Shown here: piece after piece, positions 11,061 through 22,079 of the stretch | Layout of the letters: every line of letters begins with the position of its first letter | How positions within the stretch are numbered: position 1 is the first letter of the stretch | From: Xanthostigma xanthostigma | Taxonomy: Eukaryota; Arthropoda; Insecta; Raphidioptera; Raphidiidae | Assembly (NCBI GenBank): GCA_963575645.1 | Contig: OY754470.1 | Span: forward strand, 48,701,201 to 48,765,200 | Length of the DNA stretch: 64,000 nt | Direction: 5' to 3' | Translations under genes and position numbers: made by a program | The notes under the pieces: generated by a model | The model's input: the letters and a program-made list of their open reading frames with translations, nothing else | The model's database searches: none | What the model was told of the DNA's origin: nothing

Positions 11061-11567
11061 CGAAAGAAGACCGGTGGGGAAAGGGCAAGAAGTCGCTGAT
11101 GTGTTCCCAAATTATCGGAATTCATAGGCGGCGTATAGCAATGCATGCAAACAATGTATAGCTTTAAATTTTAAGGCATTATTTTGAGCCTCTAACTCGC
11201 ACAATTTAATTACATTCGCTATGACCTCCCTAGCGCCACTTCTAACTGTTTTTCCCTTTTTACTTTCCATTTTGATGATATTCAGACAACACATCTCAAC
11301 TTAGTCCGTGGACGCACGCCTATGTACTGTCTGGTGTATGATTTTTTTGTACTGTTAGCAAGTGTCGCTGTATAGTCGTACGGCTATAGCAATAGTACAA
11401 TTATCGCGATAACACAATTGTTAAACGTTTGGTCGACTGGACTCCCTTATTGCATAGAAGCGGTTCCAGGATCATTACCTTTTACTAATATTATGTAATA
11501 TAAAATACATGTGCGCTCTTCTGCAATAAGGTCATAGGACTACATTCCATAGACCGGTCTTCTTTTA
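11061..11567. mobile_element. degraded DNA transposon with ~13-bp inverted ends
   Basis: AAAGAAGACCGGT (11063-11075) is mirrored by ACCGGTCTTCTTTT near 11553-11566. Inside, on the - strand, lies the N-terminal transposase-like fragment at 11170-11270. No target duplication could be assigned, so the exact edges are uncertain. Confidence 0.5.
11112..11294 (-). pseudogene. transposase N-terminal fragment (Tc1/IS630-like, tentative)
   Basis: The 60-codon frame contains SGAREVIANVIKLCELEAQ preceded by a lysine-rich start (MESKKGK at about 11270). This resembles the N-terminal helix-turn-helix leader of insect DDE transposons of the Tc1/mariner-IS630 group. The frame stops after about 35 residues of this match and no catalytic domain follows, so it is a dead fragment. 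The family assignment is from memory of the motif style, not a search. Confidence 0.4.
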
Positions 11568-11569
11568 AA

Positions 11570-12520
11570 AATCCAACAGTAGATACTATTTTTTTGTTGG
11601 TATATACTCGTAGTTCTGATAGCTTCTACCGCAAGTATATGGAATCAATAAGGAAACATTATTTCGGTTTTTTTATTTATTTCGCAAGTAACATCAACAA
11701 AGATGGACGATATACGTTTTGTAACAGTTTCAACTGGTTTTGACAGAATGAGATCACATGTAAATTAATACCTGTACCAAGAATTCTATGTAAATTGGAT
11801 CAGATAAAATGCACACCATCATTCAATTGTCTTTTGTTCTTTCTCACGTTTACTTTAGTATTTCAATGAAGAACAACAAAACATTTTTTTAAAACATCTT
11901 AAAAGGCGAAGCGTTTATGTCAGTACAGACCCGAATTTAAGAATATTGTAGCAACCCCTGGGTGGAAAAAATATGGTAAATCTACACCTCTAATCCATTT
12001 TATTAAAAAAATGACAGCCCTTTAAAATTAGAATTTTTGATTGAGAATAGTTTTGTCATGTATTAAATAATATGGTTTATAAGATTTTTTATATCGATCC
12101 TCACATACAATTTTTTTTATAGTTATATCATAACTTTAAAATAAAATTGGGCTTTTTTATCAAAGTGTACCTACATTACAGTTTTTAATCTTTATCGTGC
12201 AGATTAAAAGAATTAAAGAAATGTGAAAATATCAATTAGTCTATTTGAACTGTATTTAAAAAACACTTATTTAGAAAGGTAAAGAATCGAGCAAGGTCAG
12301 CAATGTCAACCAAATCTTACGGATTAAATGTATACAATGACCGCCATTACATGGAAATGCGTTTTCCGTGTTTCGTTATAAAAACTAAATGGAAAAAACA
12401 TTTTCAAAAATATATTTTAACATCAGACTTACGCGAATGACAAATGCAAAAATAATATTAAACTTACGTTAGATTAAAATAATAAAGTCGAAATGTTCAA
12501 ATGAATGGATTGATGACACT
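11570..12520. other. unannotated AT-rich stretch
   Basis: No supported feature. If the exon at 12524-12574 is real, this is the start of its downstream intron. Confidence 0.35.
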
Positions 12521-12523
12521 CAC

Positions 12524-12574
12524 CTGACTGGCCCCAGTGGGACAATCTTCATAAGTTAAATTATTACAGTCCAT
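12524..12574 (-). CDS. possible first coding exon (17 codons), gene unknown
   Basis: Read on the - strand, ATG at 12574 opens the peptide MDCNNLTYEDCPTGASQ, ending exactly at a strong donor CAG|GTGAGT (exon end 12524). An in-frame TAA lies about 17 codons upstream, so the ATG would be the first in frame. The end phase is 0, the same as the candidate exon at 21272-21412 on the same strand, so the two could be alternative first exons of one gene running left. No family is recognised and no downstream exon was found. Confidence 0.35.
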
Positions 12575-12789
12575 ATTAATTACACGAAACAAAAAAACTG
12601 CTTCAAATCTAAATTATATACGTTCACATTTTTAAGATTCAAGATATAGTCAGTGTACCAAATTATTTTTAATCACCGTTATCTAATGAACCTGTATCAA
12701 GTAGCATGTTAGGTAACAATCTAATAAAAAGTTTTCACGAAATTCACAGTATTTTTAATGCAGACAGAAACACGACTATTAGCTATTCG

Positions 12790-12905
12790 TATGATGGAAA
12801 ACCCGCGTTGAATTGATCGGTTGGACGCTAGTAGACGACGCTGGATCTACTGCGGCGGCGTCAAGGCGCCATCTAGTGAAGCGCCGACACAGAATGGGAT
12901 CCTGT
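12790..12905. promoter_or_regulatory. GC-rich patch upstream of the candidate exon
   Basis: A conspicuous GC island in AT-rich DNA, about 220-330 bp upstream (on the - strand) of the ATG at 12574. It could be promoter-proximal sequence of that hypothetical gene. It contains the CTCF-like motif at 12865-12878. Confidence 0.3.
12865..12878 (-). promoter_or_regulatory. CTCF-like binding motif
   Basis: The - strand reads CACTAGATGGCGCC, matching the conserved core of the CTCF consensus (CCASYAGRKGGCRS) except for T in place of the first C just upstream. CTCF and its motif are conserved in many insects. Binding is inferred only. Confidence 0.4.
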
Positions 12906-13052
12906 ACTTCCTGATATTATACAGGGTATTTGATTTATATCAACGTATTGACGTTACGTGATGATTTACATTAAATGCAAGTTACATAAAAAACTAGGCT
13001 CAGTCTAGAAATGAGCACGTTATTTTTTGCAGTAAATTATTTAGCACAGAAT

Positions 13053-13324
13053 AAGGTCAGTAGATGACAGATGTTGCCTCGTTCAGCGTAAGCTCGGGAA
13101 TGACGTCAACTGGCAGAGCGTTTATATTTTTATCATCCAATGACGGTACAATGTCATATACCTACCTACATTTAACTAAATATATTACCTTAAAAATTCA
13201 ATGTATTGTAAATAATATACTGCCCTTAAAGTTTATAAGCAACAGTTGTTACCGCACGTCATCGACTGACGTCACCTCTCCATTATCCAACGGAACGAGG
13301 TAGCCTCTGTAATCTACTAACCTT
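13053..13324. mobile_element. MITE, family D, copy 1
   Basis: The ~32-bp imperfect inverted ends (AAGGTCAGTAGATGACAG at 13053; its mirror CTGTAATCTACTAACCTT at 13307-13324) enclose 270 bp with no coding sequence. A second, shorter copy lies 800 bp to the right. No target duplication was resolved. Confidence 0.68.
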
Positions 13325-14122
13325 GAGTCAGTACCTACATGCATTGCCAATTATTATTTTGAAGTAAGGTTTGCAATAGACTTATTTTCGTTTTAATTTG
13401 AAACAAATTTTATTAATTTGACTTCTGTTTCTTGTTGGACACAAAGTAAAGTTTGAAAATAGCGAAAAGTACTATAGAATCAATAACAATTATATTGGGT
13501 ATTTTCAAGTAAAAAAAACACCAAGCTGAGTAAAGAATAAAATTTTTCAAACGACTAAAATGTTAGAATTGGGACTTAAAATTGTATTTTACGTTGAGAT
13601 AATAAATATGGGATTCTACTGAGGTGTATAAAAAGGCGATCTAACTTATATAATATAAAATTGTATTAATTTATTTCAAAATCTCCTTATTTCGAAGTTG
13701 AACGTGCACTTCGACGTGTTATGTTTTATTTTATTAAGGTATTCTTCAAGAGGCTCAGCTCAAAAAAAATATACTTAATGATATTTTTGTTTATATATAA
13801 AACATAAATCATTTTTGCATTGTCACGTTATGGGTTCGTACAACCATGTGAATTAATTGTAAGAACAGTACGAAAAGAAATTATTAAGGAAAATACTAAT
13901 AATAAATAAAAAGAGGTTGCTTTCGATATGATAATATTGACCTATATGTGACTTATATACTTGTTTTGTATATTTTTTATGTAGGTGTTATATAATAAAA
14001 CCATTCATAACAATCGTTAAAAGTAAATAAAATACACTAAAGCAACCATGTCCTGACAGTTCCCATTTCTGCCACCAGGAACGCGATCTGTCAGCTATCT
14101 CTACATTTTCTATCCGTGTACC
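13325..14122. other. unannotated AT-rich stretch
   Basis: No supported feature between the two family D elements. Confidence 0.35.
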
Positions 14123-14260
14123 AAGAGTAGTAGATACACAGATTACCGCGTTCCATGAATGACGACAGCTGCCAGACCGTTCTAATTTTCATCAACCATC
14201 CGCTGGATGACCTCAGTCTCTCAATAACGGAATGAGGTAGCCCCTGTATCTTCTAACCTT
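14123..14260. mobile_element. MITE, family D, copy 2
   Basis: The ends AAGAGTAGTAGATACACAG and CTGTATCTTCTAACCTT match the inverted ends of copy 1 (GAGGTAGCC plus CTGTA). The interior is about half as long, showing an internal deletion. Confidence 0.62.
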
Positions 14261-15018
14261 GCCCGTCATGCACATAGTATATCTACTATTGCAACGAAAA
14301 TGGGATACAGTGGGCACACAACAAATTACAAAACTGGAAATAGGACCATTTATGGTGGCGCACAGGAAAGAACCCCCTTTTCATTTAATTTTTCATCTAT
14401 TAGCAAGATATTTATAATTCCTTTTGCCTTAACCCGTCTTTCATACTTCCGTTCTTCGTCACGCTTTTTCCATACCCGATATGAATACGCGATTAAAGAA
14501 GTTTCACTTTAGAATTTGATTTGAAAACGCAAAAGAAACCTAAACCTTTTCAATAACATAATTTCAGAAAGAAAAATTGTTTAATATTTAAAACTGTCTC
14601 ATATATCTGAAGGAAAATCGCAGTACTTGAAAAGGTAAGTGGCATTTAAATGTTAAGCCATGTGCCTTCCATGTCTATACAAACGCTAAGTGAAACCTAC
14701 TGACAGTGAGACGACGCTTACTACCCCTAGTAGCAGTAGGGTGAATTTCCAGTACGATCAATAATAAGACACACTGCTGTGGGTGTCCTATGGAAGAAGA
14801 GGCCGATACATAAAGTAATACACAGGGTGTCCGACAAATAGTACACGGAAATAATTTTCAACCAACTTACAAAAGAGGTTATGTATATTTTTTTGACGTG
14901 TAAACATGTTTTACGGCCTAATTTGATTTGGCAAGGGAAGTGTCAGGGGAGATCAACTCTGCGCAGGCGCTTGACTATCATCTACGTACCTTCTACCATA
15001 CACTAGTATACTATAGTA
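14261..15018. other. unannotated stretch
   Basis: Contains a small hairpin (CTACCCCTAGTAGCAGTAGG near 14722) and an ACAGGGTGTCCGACAAATAG string (14822) of the kind found at transposon ends. No complete element was resolved. Confidence 0.35.
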
Positions 15019-15026
15019 CTTTAGAG

Positions 15027-15354
15027 CAGGGGCGGGCAAATCTTTTGATCGCCGGGCCACATTGCTGATGAAAATATGACCGTGGGCCAAAACTTTGGAG
15101 ACAAAAAAAAGTCCTTGTTTCAAAAATTTTGAAGAGCGAAAAAAAGTCTTTTTATTTCCACAACGAAAATTTTGAAAAGCAAAAAAAAAACAAAGGTCCT
15201 TTCATTGTGTTTTTTGCTATTAACTATTTTTCAAAAATTTTTTTTCATACGCCAAATTATATTGACAAATTTAAAATTTAAAATGCTTCGCGGGCCGGAC
15301 AAAAGTCTACTGCGGGCAGGATCCGGCCCGCGGGCCGCCATTTGCTCAGGCATG
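15027..15354. mobile_element. non-autonomous hAT element with exact 8-bp TSD
   Basis: The 328-bp element starts CAGGGGCGGGCAAA and ends with the imperfect mirror TTTGCTCAGGCATG. It is flanked by exact 8-bp direct repeats CTTTAGAG at 15019-15026 and 15355-15362. The GGCCCGCGGGCC text near the right end is typical of a widespread hAT MITE group. No transposase is present. Confidence 0.88.
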
Positions 15355-15362
15355 CTTTAGAG

Positions 15363-16000
15363 CATTGAATAGTCAATAGAGTATAAAATAATAGAGTATA
15401 TATATAGAATGTAAAATAATAGAGTATCGTTTAATGGATAAAGTATTTTCATATAGTATAGTACTATAGAATAAACGTGATACAGACTAGCTAGACAGGA
15501 TTTGAGGTAATTAAATTTTTTCATGATAAATTACTTAATTAAGTAAATAATAAATTCTTAGAAAATGATTGAATAAATAAATAATTAAAAACAAATAAAT
15601 AAAAAAATAATAAAACTTGCTAGTTTGAACAATATTAACGTATGTTTTTGAAAATGTTACTGGCGTCGTATCACATTCTAAGTTAGCGTTAAATAATTAA
15701 CGCAAACTTTCCGAACTCCATAAGAAGTTACACTTCAAGAAAATACAATTCATTGTGTTATTCTGTAGACACAAGCTTAAAAATTGCAATGCTTGTCACT
15801 TTTTAGCGAATTTAACATCCATAAGGCAAGGTGAGACAGAAAGTTTGCAGTACAGTAAATTCTAACATTGATCATACAAAATGGCACCATGAAACCTAAT
15901 AATTTGCTGAAGAAGTCATAATAAATGATGAAACGTCCAATTTAATATAAACTCATTTTACTAATAATTCCAACTTCCTACGATTTTGTTATACCTACTA
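15363..16000. other. unannotated AT-rich stretch
   Basis: Short ATAGAGTAT repeats around 15378-15430; nothing else. Confidence 0.4.
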
Positions 16001-16225
16001 TTCGGAACCCAATGGAATGGGGAGACCTCTGGTGAGAAAATGCGTCGAACTGTCCAAAGGGGGGTTTTTGACAGGTAAACATTGATTTAGAAAAGCATGA
16101 TGGAGGCTAACCTAGCCTCCATCATGCTTTTCTAAATGCCTCCATAGTTTACCTGTCAAAAACCCCCCTTAGGACAGTTCGGCGCATTTCTCACCAGAGG
16201 TCTCACCATTCCTTTGGGTTCCGAA
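16001..16225. mobile_element. foldback MITE
   Basis: Arms of about 100 bp face each other around a centre near 16100. TTCGGAACCCAATGGAATGG at the left is mirrored by CCATTCCTTTGGGTTCCGAA at the right. Inner blocks (GACAGGTAAAC, GCATGATGGAGGCTA) also pair, with one insertion in the right arm. There is no coding sequence and the target duplication is not clear. Confidence 0.8.
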
Positions 16226-16850
16226 TTATACTATGGAAATGAATAATGAAATATCATAAAACCTCTATACGTTCCGCAAGTAAAACAATCAGTCTATATA
16301 TTGTTTTTGTGAGTAAAAGGGACAGAGCTATACGTGCACAGAATAAATAAGAAGGACAGATGCATGTTATGTCTGTGGTTACATAATACTTAAAGTGCGC
16401 CCATCTAAAGTGGAACAGATTTTTATCTCTGTTTCGCGAGATTTGTTTAGAAGGAGAATTTTTTCTCGATAACTCGAAAGTTAAAAATTAGAGTGAGTTT
16501 ACATATCAAAGTCGTCCAAGGTTAAATCTAAACAATTAACCTAAAAACTAGAGTCGCAGTGCAAAACTCTGCGGACAATACAGCGTATTTGCTAATACAG
16601 GCAGTATCACTTTATTATGCAAAATAAAACAAAATAAAAAATTAACCCCTTAACATATCCCTTAAAATAATATTTTTTTTACTTAATTTAAATATTTATA
16701 TTTATCCAACATCTGCAGCAAATTAAATATACCCTTCAGTAATTAAATTCATATTCGCAAACTAGTGTTTTCTTAAAAGTTGTAAGTCCGGTTCTGTCGG
16801 GTCGATTTTATTGAAGTGAAAACTTCTTTAGCGGCGTTGTACACTTTTTT
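16226..16850. other. unannotated AT-rich stretch
   Basis: No supported feature. Confidence 0.4.
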
Positions 16851-16854
16851 TGTA

Positions 16855-17008
16855 ATGGGTAAAAAATGTTAAACTCATGTCAGGGCACGTGACCTGATCG
16901 AAAATTCGTAAGACGGATGGAGAGTAGAGGTATGAGTAAAAAGTGTTAAACTCGCGTCAGGACACGTGGCCTGATCGAAAATTCGTAAGACGGATGGAGA
17001 GTATTTAT
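16855..17008. repeat. two-copy 77-bp tandem repeat
   Basis: ATGGGTAAAAAATGTTAAAC at 16855 and ATGAGTAAAAAGTGTTAAAC at 16932 start two units. They share GACCTGATCGAAAATTCG (second copy GGCCTGATCG...) and GTAAGACGGATGGAGAGTA. Confidence 0.85.
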
Positions 17009-17031
17009 TTATTTATTTATTTATTTATTTA
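17002..17031. repeat. (ATTT)n microsatellite
   Basis: About seven perfect ATTT units directly following the tandem duplication. Confidence 0.9.
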
Positions 17032-17704
17032 CCAATCAACAGATCTGTGCTCCAATTACAGATGGTTATATAGTAAAGGTAATATTCAAGTTTTCACTTC
17101 TGCAGGCACTCCCGGAATGCAACCCGTCTTTTTTTTTAATTTTAGCAGGACATTTTAATCTTTACTAAAAGGTTTAATTTCAAATTTGAAACGATTCTGA
17201 GAATTTTTTCGGTATTTTTAGGTTCAAAAACATTTTTCAACCTCTAAACACTACCCTTAAATTTTCACGAGCCGGAAATAAAATTTCAAACACGGAATAG
17301 TTTATTTCTCCGTGAACAGACTATACATTTGTTATGGTTCTAGTTAGGTTCTAGACATTCTAGTGCGTGGAAAAACGAATTTCAACCTTGTGATAAGAGT
17401 CGATAGACAAGTTTATACAACTAGAATGACGTAAAATATCTCCAAGCATAAAACACGATGACGCATCCTATTACAGAGCTTGTCACAATGTCAATTTTAC
17501 TACTTTTTCTCCAAAGATATACAAATAAAGATATTCGCAAATATTTTCAAACAAACAAGCTACGTAATTAAACAACCTACGTAATTAAAAATATTTAATT
17601 GAAATTAGCCGCTTTGCTCAAGTAGTGTCGGTTTTTTGGCTAGTGCTTAGCCCCCTAATATTATATAAAAAACAGCAACTACTATTTTGAAGATAATAAT
17701 AATA
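17032..17704. other. unannotated AT-rich stretch
   Basis: No supported feature. Confidence 0.4.
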
Positions 17705-18359
17705 TAGTGGAGTGGATTGGGAATTTCAAATCAGTGTGTCTCGAATCGAAAAATGTTTCCTACAAAAACTAGTAGAGTCGAGCTCCCTTGACATTTTGGT
17801 ATAGTTTGTCGGAGGGAACGGAGAGGGATATGTCGCTTTAAAATTCCGTTTTTGCCCCATAACTCGGCTATTATTATCGGGGGGAAATATGTTCCAACAA
17901 AAGTTGTAGAGAAAAATAATCTGCGTAAGCTCGTTCCAGACCGGGTCTGATCAGACAACCCGGTCGCGAGATATCGCTATTTTAGTGCGCGAAATTTGGA
18001 AAAATTTAATGCCATTCAAAAAAAAATTGTAGCTAGGAGCTTAATTTGTTTTTTATAGCAAAGGTACTAAAGACCCCTTATTTGCACCGAAAGCTGGACG
18101 CAGTGGGTCAATTAGAACCGGCAGGAGAGGGAGAAGACGAATTTTTTTAAATCTCCCACAACTTTGGTTCTAATTGATGTATCGACCTAAACCAGACGCC
18201 ATTTTTTTCGTTTTTTTATCTACTTTTATGTGACAAGAGAAAAAAAAATTCTCTCAAACTCAACTGTCGGGGAAGCTTGACTCTACAGTTTTTGTAGGAA
18301 GCATTTTTCGATTCGAGACACACCGGATTCAATGCTTGTTTTCCTAATCCACTGTACTA
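17705..18359. mobile_element. DNA element with ~80-bp inverted ends
   Basis: TAGTGGAGTGGATTGGGAA at the left is mirrored by TTCCTAATCCACTGTACTA at the right. Pairing continues inward through GTGTGTCTCGAATCGAAAAA and CCTACAAAAACT. The 655-bp element has no transposase frame. The inverted ends define a transposon-like unit; no target duplication was confirmed. Confidence 0.72.
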
Positions 18360-19797
18360 AATAAGATATTGTTTAATAATAAGTTTTTTCTACGAAATCG
18401 ATCATACATTCTAAATGCACATACGTAGCTTTCTATATGATACATTTATTTATTTATAATATAAAATTTCCGGTTATTTCTTGAGAAAATCAGAAAGCAA
18501 AAGAAAACAATTAATTGATTACGTGACTGAATCTTCCACATTATTATAGCAAATAAATTAAAATTGAGCCACATTAACGTCGGATTCTTCACTATTTAGC
18601 GGCCATTAGACTGCTCCTGATATATGAAAACTGTATAATTATGATCACAATCTAAGGTCATTGCCAAATCAAATTTTTTACAATCATTTCTGTAACCCAG
18701 CACAGAAGTTCTAAACATCTAATCAATAGCCGTTGAATATATTACAACTGGAGATCTTGATTAAGGGGTAGTACAGTGTAGAAGGGTCAAAATGAAGGGT
18801 GTTTTTGAAAATTCATTGTGACTTAAATAAAAAACTGAGCATTTTCATATTAAGGATTAATATTAAGCTATGTTTCATGTACAATTCTTTTTTTCAAAAA
18901 AATCAATTTGATCCACTGAGTGACCCGCTACCAACAATCATTTAACTTAAGCGAAAAAAAGGGTCGGACGGCGCGCACTCTAGCTGCTCTCCAACGCCTC
19001 TTAAACAAAAAAATGAAAAATATTTTTATTCAGGTTACTTGCCGCTATCGTGTGAATCACAGTATGGGAGACCCAAATTTTTTTTGTGACTTTTAAAAAT
19101 TTTAGACAACTGAAAGTTGAAAACATTGAACTTTACAACGTTGTAAAAATATTTCCGAGAAAAAATGCCAAATTTTAGTGGTTCACACGGGAACAAGGTT
19201 TTTTTTACGCTCTAGAGAGTGTCCGCCATATTGAAAGATGGCGTTACGAGAAAAATTCATTAGAAAAAAACGGATTATTTTGGTAATAACTTTCAAAAAA
19301 CATTCTTATCAGTCTGAATCAATGCAGGGGCTCTACAACAGTCCAGTTTCGGCGATTGCATCGACCTGTGCCTTCCTCCGACGAAAATAGGAGGGGATAG
19401 CAAGAGCACAAGTCAGCAGAGAGAAAACGCCCCTTTTGAGTACAGGAGTGCTCGCATTTTATCCGGGAAGGACAGGAGATTTTTTTAAGCCAATAAAAAG
19501 ATTCTTTCTTTTATAATAAATAAATAAAGTTTATTTATTCCGTTGAGATAAATGTGTGGAACAAGTCATAATAATTAATTAATATCCATAAATCGCAGAA
19601 TATTGACTAAAAGGAACGCTACTAAGAATTATAATTTGTAAGTGACGACCCATGGTATGTAATTTAAGTAATGGCAAATTGCTAATCATCCCACAAGACT
19701 CACCTAGCTCGTAGCACCTGGATTTTAAAGCAGTTTAGTCTAGAATTAATGTACAGTTACCATGCAATCTCAATAAGCCAGATTCACAGTTGAGTAA
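18360..19797. other. unannotated stretch, possibly old transposon
   Basis: Moderate-GC patches at 18955-19010 and 19320-19470 stand out from the background but encode no recognisable product and lack resolved ends. They may be remnants of a long element. Confidence 0.3.
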
Positions 19798-19922
19798 TCT
19801 ATACTATTATAAAGACGTAAACGTTGTAAGTTTGGATGTAGGAGATAATCTCCGAAACTACTTATCCGATTTCAAAAATTTTATCACCGATATTTAGAAT
19901 AGGCCTTCAGGATGGACAACTA
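19798..19922 (+). mobile_element. Helitron-like element, family A, 5' fragment
   Basis: TCTATACTATTATAAAGACG followed by GTTTGGATGTAGGAGATAAT and CTCCGAAACTACTTATCCG matches the 5' half of the copies at 62215 and 63323. The 3' half with the CTAG end is missing. Confidence 0.62.
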
Positions 19923-20029
19923 ATTGAGAGCCCAAAGGTCTAGCTTCCGTAGCGTTTCAGTGGATCAGATAAATGTAATAAAAAACGTTAGTACAATCAA
20001 TGCTGAACCATAAAAGCTAGAAAATATTT

Positions 20030-20177
20030 GTGGGTCAACAATCTAGGGCTTTGATCAGACTAAAATAAAATCGTGGGACGCATCTAGTAGAAAAATTAAT
20101 TTTGTTAAAGATCGAAAATCATATCCGCCCCACGATTTCATTTTAGTTTGATCAAAGCACCAGATTTATTGACTCAT
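20030..20177. mobile_element. foldback MITE
   Basis: The left arm (GTGGGTCAACAATCTAGGGC at 20030) and right arm (ending ATTTATTGACTCAT near 20177) are imperfect mirrors. They share GCTTTGATCA and AAATCGTGGG over about 48 bp. Confidence 0.72.
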
Positions 20178-20199
20178 AATTATTTTTTAGATTCATCAT

Positions 20200-21000
20200 C
20201 GATTATAGAATAAAACCGTTTAGCATAAAACGTTCATTACCTATTTTTAAACATGTTTCCTCACAATTCAATCGATTTAAAAAAGCAATGCAAATCGATC
20301 TGTAAAACAAAACAAGAAATCCATTGATAATCAGCAAGCTGTAAAAGACATGATGAACCGTAAAAGAGATCAATTCAGATGATTAGTCATGCCAACCTAA
20401 AGAATTTATTTAAGTACATTCTCCGTGCTTATTAATCTAACTTAACAGAACGTGTTTCAAGAACACCTTTAGTATTGACATTTGTTGTTGATTTAAAAGA
20501 TTAATCAAATCTGCATTCCGCTATTCTCAATAATCAAGATCAACATCCGGGCACAAAATGTTTTACATAATACGTGAGTTGACGAGTTTGATCAACGTTT
20601 TAACTGAGCATTTAAATATCGTCAGTGTTTTGTTATTTCCATTTCAATTGCATCTTAACAGCTATGTCTTCGAACAGGAAATACAGACGCTAATGACCTC
20701 AGTTGTCGAACGTCTATAATCTACTTATGTACCTATCGAACAGGAAATGATATAAATTCATGTCATTCCCCAACATCTGTCCATCGTGTGAGATTTAAAA
20801 TCTGATTATCAGATATGATTATTCCATTGATTTTTTACAAAATAGGCTAATGTACTATAATTTATAATCACGGAATTTATTCCGCGAATTCTTTGCTTTA
20901 AAGATCTGCCAATCACGTTATATTGTCGCCGTTCGCGTGTTTGCAAAATGTATATTTTCTATTCGATTCGATGGTCCCAAATCCACTACTTTTATCACTC
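20200..21000. other. unannotated AT-rich stretch
   Basis: No supported feature. Confidence 0.35.
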
Positions 21001-21001
21001 A

Positions 21002-21184
21002 ATCATTACGCAATTTCTCGAATAGTCGCACATTCCTAGTTTCAGCCCTAAAATTCTTCTTCACCCTGAAACTAATGCTGAGTTCTTGATACGACTTTCA
21101 ACTTCAAATCCAGATTTAAATCTGAAAGTCGTATCAGAAATCCAATATAAGGACGTGCGAATATTCTAGAAATCGCGTAATGAT
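21002..21184. mobile_element. nested foldback MITE
   Basis: The outer arms ATCATTACGCAATTTCTCGA and its mirror at 21184 pair over about 35 bp. An inner pair, TGATACGACTTTCA (near 21087) and TGAAAGTCGTATCA (near 21122), forms a second hairpin. It has no coding sequence. Confidence 0.72.
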
Positions 21185-21271
21185 ATACTATTAAAATCAT
21201 CTACTTCACCATGTTTAATTCATAAATCGTAACTCCCTTATATTTTCCTGAAATGAGTAATAATTCGTTAC

Positions 21272-21412
21272 CTTGAAGACACTAGCGGCCCCCGATGACT
21301 TATGCATACTGAAGGTAGCGTTGCGACGTCGGTGTTGAGGCGACAGTGGCGCCGACGAGCGGTGGGACGCGGCGAGAGCGCCGGCGGCCTTACGGGATAC
21401 GCATTGCCCCAT
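21272..21412 (-). CDS. probable first coding exon with N-myristoylation-like start
   Basis: Read on the - strand, ATG at 21412 opens 47 codons that end exactly at donor AAG|GTAACG (exon end 21272). The exon is far more GC-rich than its surroundings, and an in-frame TAA lies three codons upstream of the ATG. The peptide begins MGQCVSRK, with Gly2 and Ser6 fitting the N-myristoyltransferase consensus and Cys4 as a possible palmitoylation site. The rest is basic, Ser/Ala/Arg-rich and probably disordered. The protein family is not recognised. The gene would continue leftwards; the phase-0 end matches the candidate exon at 12524-12574. Confidence 0.5.
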
Positions 21413-21633
21413 ATGAATTTACGGTTATTGCTGATTGCCTGTCGCTCGTTATTGACTGCTGATCTGTAACATTAAATCAATATATAAATTATTATCAATT
21501 CATCTATAAATCACAATGTTTCCCTGTCTGTCTGTCCGTTAGTACGCTTACAGCTCTAGAACCACTAATTCAATTTACATATATATTATATGCATTTTTT
21601 AATTTATAGATACGTTATTGATCAGATTTTAGG

Positions 21634-22078
21634 CTGTATTTTGTTACGCTATAGATAGCGTATGGAATTATGGGTGACAACTTTACTGAATCAACAAAAA
21701 ACAGGTCGAGTGAATACTTTAGTGGCATAGATTGTGAGATACATATATCAATACAATGCATAGAATACTTATTGGTGTAACAATTGGCCGCACGTTGGGC
21801 GCCAATTGTAACGACTCTATATTTTCCTATGCTATAGATAGCATATGGAATTAAGGGTGACAATTTTACTGAATCAAGTCGACAAAAACAGGTCGAGTGA
21901 AGGCTTTAATGGCATAGATTTTAAAATACATAAATCAATACAGCATAGGAGACTTATTGGTGTAACAATTGGCCCCACGTTAGGCGCCAATTGTAACAAC
22001 TCTATAGTCATAGGGAAGTATCAGTGACAGTTTTACTGAAATAAGTTGACAAAAACAGGCCAACTAGAGTATGTAACA
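21634..22078 (-). mobile_element. tandem LTR-like repeats separated by tRNA-Lys primer-binding sites
   Basis: On the - strand, a unit beginning TGTTACA and ending GTTACA is followed by a 24-bp spacer and then by the next unit. LTR-like copies lie at 22078-21992 (87 bp, internally deleted), 21967-21807 (161 bp) and from 21782 to about 21634. The two 24-bp spacers (21991-21968, 21806-21783) carry TGGCGCCTAACGTGGGGC and TGGCGCCCAACGTGCGGC. Each matches the 18-nt tRNA-Lys(CTT) primer-binding site at 17 of 18 positions. No gag or pol sequence is present. A minimal LTR derivative (TRIM-like) is the best reading. Confidence 0.62.
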
Positions 22079-22079
22079 T

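Noticed and set aside
13053-14260. Repeated TGACGTCA-like and GAGGTAGCC motifs as a regulatory cluster
   Set aside because: They are explained by two copies of the same MITE family.
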